Assembly (NCBI RefSeq): GCF_003841405.1
Contig: NZ_PXYA01000002.1
Location: 434,001 to 498,000, forward strand
Source: Tetragenococcus halophilus subsp. halophilus DSM 20339
Lineage (GTDB): Bacteria; Bacillota; Bacilli; Lactobacillales; Enterococcaceae
Direction: 5' to 3'
DNA: 64,000 nt
Below the pieces are notes generated by a model. That model was not told the origin of the DNA. It was given only the letters and a program-made list of their open reading frames with translations, and ran no database searches. A program made the translations under genes and the position numbers. Shown here piece by piece: positions 63,032-64,000 of this stretch (position 1 is its first letter; the number at the start of each line of letters is the position of its first letter).

Positions 63032-64000
63032 TTAGCTTTGTGTTTCATTTAATGCATCTTCTGCAGCCATTTGTGCTTCAATATCAGAAATACTATAAAC
63101 ATTTTCGCTAGCTGTATTTACTTCTTTAGGTTCCATATTACGGTAACGAGGCATCCCGGTACCAGCTGGGATAGTCTTACCAATAATAACATTTTCTTTT
63201 AGACCAAGAAGTGGATCTTGTTTACCGCGAATTGCAGCATCTGTTAGCACACGAGTCGTTTCTTGGAAGGAAGCAGCTGATAAGAAGCTGTTAGTTTCCA
63301 GAGAAGCCTTCGTAATACCAAGGAGTACTGGACGAGAAGTTGCAGGAATGCCACCAGTAACTAAGACATTATAATTTTGATCTCTAAAGTCTGCAATATC
63401 CATCATAGTACCAGGTAGAATATCTGTATCCCCTGGATCCATGACACGAACCTTGCGCAACATTTGACGGACCATAACTTCAACGTGCTTGTCACTAATT
63501 TCTACCCCTTGCATACGATAAACACGTTGTACTTCACGTAACAGATAATTTTCTACAGAAAGTACATCACGCACTTGCAATAAGTGTTTCGGATCGATAG
63601 AACCTTCTGTTAACGGTGCTCCACGATGGATGTGATCTCCTTCAGAAATTTTCATACGTGCAGTATACGGCACCGTATAAGTCCGTGTATCCGTTTCGCC
63701 AGTAACTGTAACTTCTTTTGTACGAGTAGCGGCATCCTCAGCTACTTCAGTAACTTCTCCTGTTACTTCAGTGACCACTGCTTCCCCTTTAGGGTTACGT
63801 GCTTCAAAAATTTCTTGTATACGTGGTAGCCCTTGAGTAATATCATCACCAGCAACACCACCAGTATGGAAAGTACGCATTGTTAATTGGGTACCAGGTT
63901 CACCAATAGATTGTGCAGCAACAGTACCTACGGCTTCCCCAACTTCTACTTCATTACCAGTAGCCAAGTTACGTCCATAGCAAAGACGACAAACGCCATG
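63032..64000 (-). CDS. rpoC: RNA polymerase beta-prime subunit, C-terminal part (continues beyond the window)
   Basis: About 322 C-terminal codons. From the right edge: [23 protein letters not shown], with the second zinc-binding Cys pair, then the trigger-loop/bridge region [26 protein letters not shown], the insert with many Thr/Glu, and [25 protein letters not shown]. The C-terminus is an acidic tail ([18 protein letters not shown]). It is the catalytic large subunit of transcription. The N-terminal three quarters lie outside the window; the frame is intact as far as seen. Confidence 0.96.
   Translation of the reverse strand, partial: HGVCRLCYGRNLATGNEVEVGEAVGTVAAQSIGEPGTQLTMRTFHTGGVAGDDITQGLPRIQEIFEARNPKGEAVVTEVTGEVTEVAEDAATRTKEVTVTGETDTRTYTVPYTARMKISEGDHIHRGAPLTEGSIDPKHLLQVRDVLSVENYLLREVQRVYRMQGVEISDKHVEVMVRQMLRKVRVMDPGDTDILPGTMMDIADFRDQNYNVLVTGGIPATSRPVLLGITKASLETNSFLSAASFQETTRVLTDAAIRGKQDPLLGLKENVIIGKTIPAGTGMPRYRNMEPKEVNTASENVYSISDIEAQMAAEDALNETQS

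Noticed and set aside
1..64000. tRNA, rRNA, restriction-modification, toxin-antitoxin or phage-defence loci
   Set aside because: None was seen on either strand. The group II intron reverse transcriptases could be mistaken for retron-like defence enzymes, but domains V and VI of the intron RNA flank each of them.

Overview
The window reads as a chromosome segment of a low-GC Gram-positive coccus of the Lactobacillales, most likely Enterococcaceae (Enterococcus/Tetragenococcus-like). Supporting this are an IS1216-type element, a Lys-type MurE, a GlcNAcase with LysM repeats, galactitol-type PTS genes, several T-box leaders, and protein sequences of enterococcal character. The species is inferred, not shown. 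The window holds no tRNA, rRNA or CRISPR array that I could see.

Layout. 1-4200: a truncated MMPL transporter with its TetR regulator, an IS1216-like element without target duplication, then gene-poor debris. 4200-11250: a YcbA/YcbB(GlnK/GlnL)-type two-component system divergent from arcB-arcC-YfcC transporter, plus an M20 deacylase broken by a deletion; no arcA is present. 11260-14440: an IS110-family element with a structured 5' non-coding region (candidate bridge RNA), whose transposase gene is split by an IS4-family element. 14560-21360: an acetoin dehydrogenase operon (acoL-acoA-acoB-acoC) with a near-perfect sigma-54 promoter and a palindromic candidate enhancer; its activator gene acoR carries an in-frame stop. 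21824-25491: an OsmC pseudogene, an IS1380-family element, moaC and a frameshifted moeB.

25545-40930 is ordinary housekeeping: YlbF-family protein, class A PBP, two pseudouridine synthases, a MurJ/YtgP-like flippase, MurE, Ohr, leuS with a T-box, a LysM glucosaminidase with five near-identical LysM repeats, a PAP2 phosphatase and a YtqB/MnmM methyltransferase. 40941-46361 is a galactitol-type PTS operon (EIIB, EIIC, dehydrogenase, PRD regulator, EIIA) with a cre-like site inside its promoter spacer. 46472-52694 contains a macro-domain protein, a PfpI protein, an ABC-F ATPase, a MetQ-like lipoprotein, and luxS plus an SDR under a methionine-type T-box. 52862-56380 is a response regulator-ABC-ABC-kinase cluster of the peptide-antibiotic-sensing type.

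56481-59214 holds two tandem MetE-like (YxjG/YxjH) genes. The copy with the Met T-box has a nonsense codon, and the intact copy has lost its T-box. 59239-62982 holds two group II introns, head to tail, stacked directly behind the rpoC terminator (a group IIC style site). The C-terminal part of rpoC runs off the right edge.

A theme of the window is decay: at least eight genes or elements carry a single stop, frameshift, deletion or insertion, mostly in accessory metabolism and in the mobile elements themselves. The strongest leads are the stacked, mosaic group IIC introns, the T-box swap between the MetE paralogs, the candidate IS110 bridge RNA, and the sigma-54 aco control region with its broken activator.
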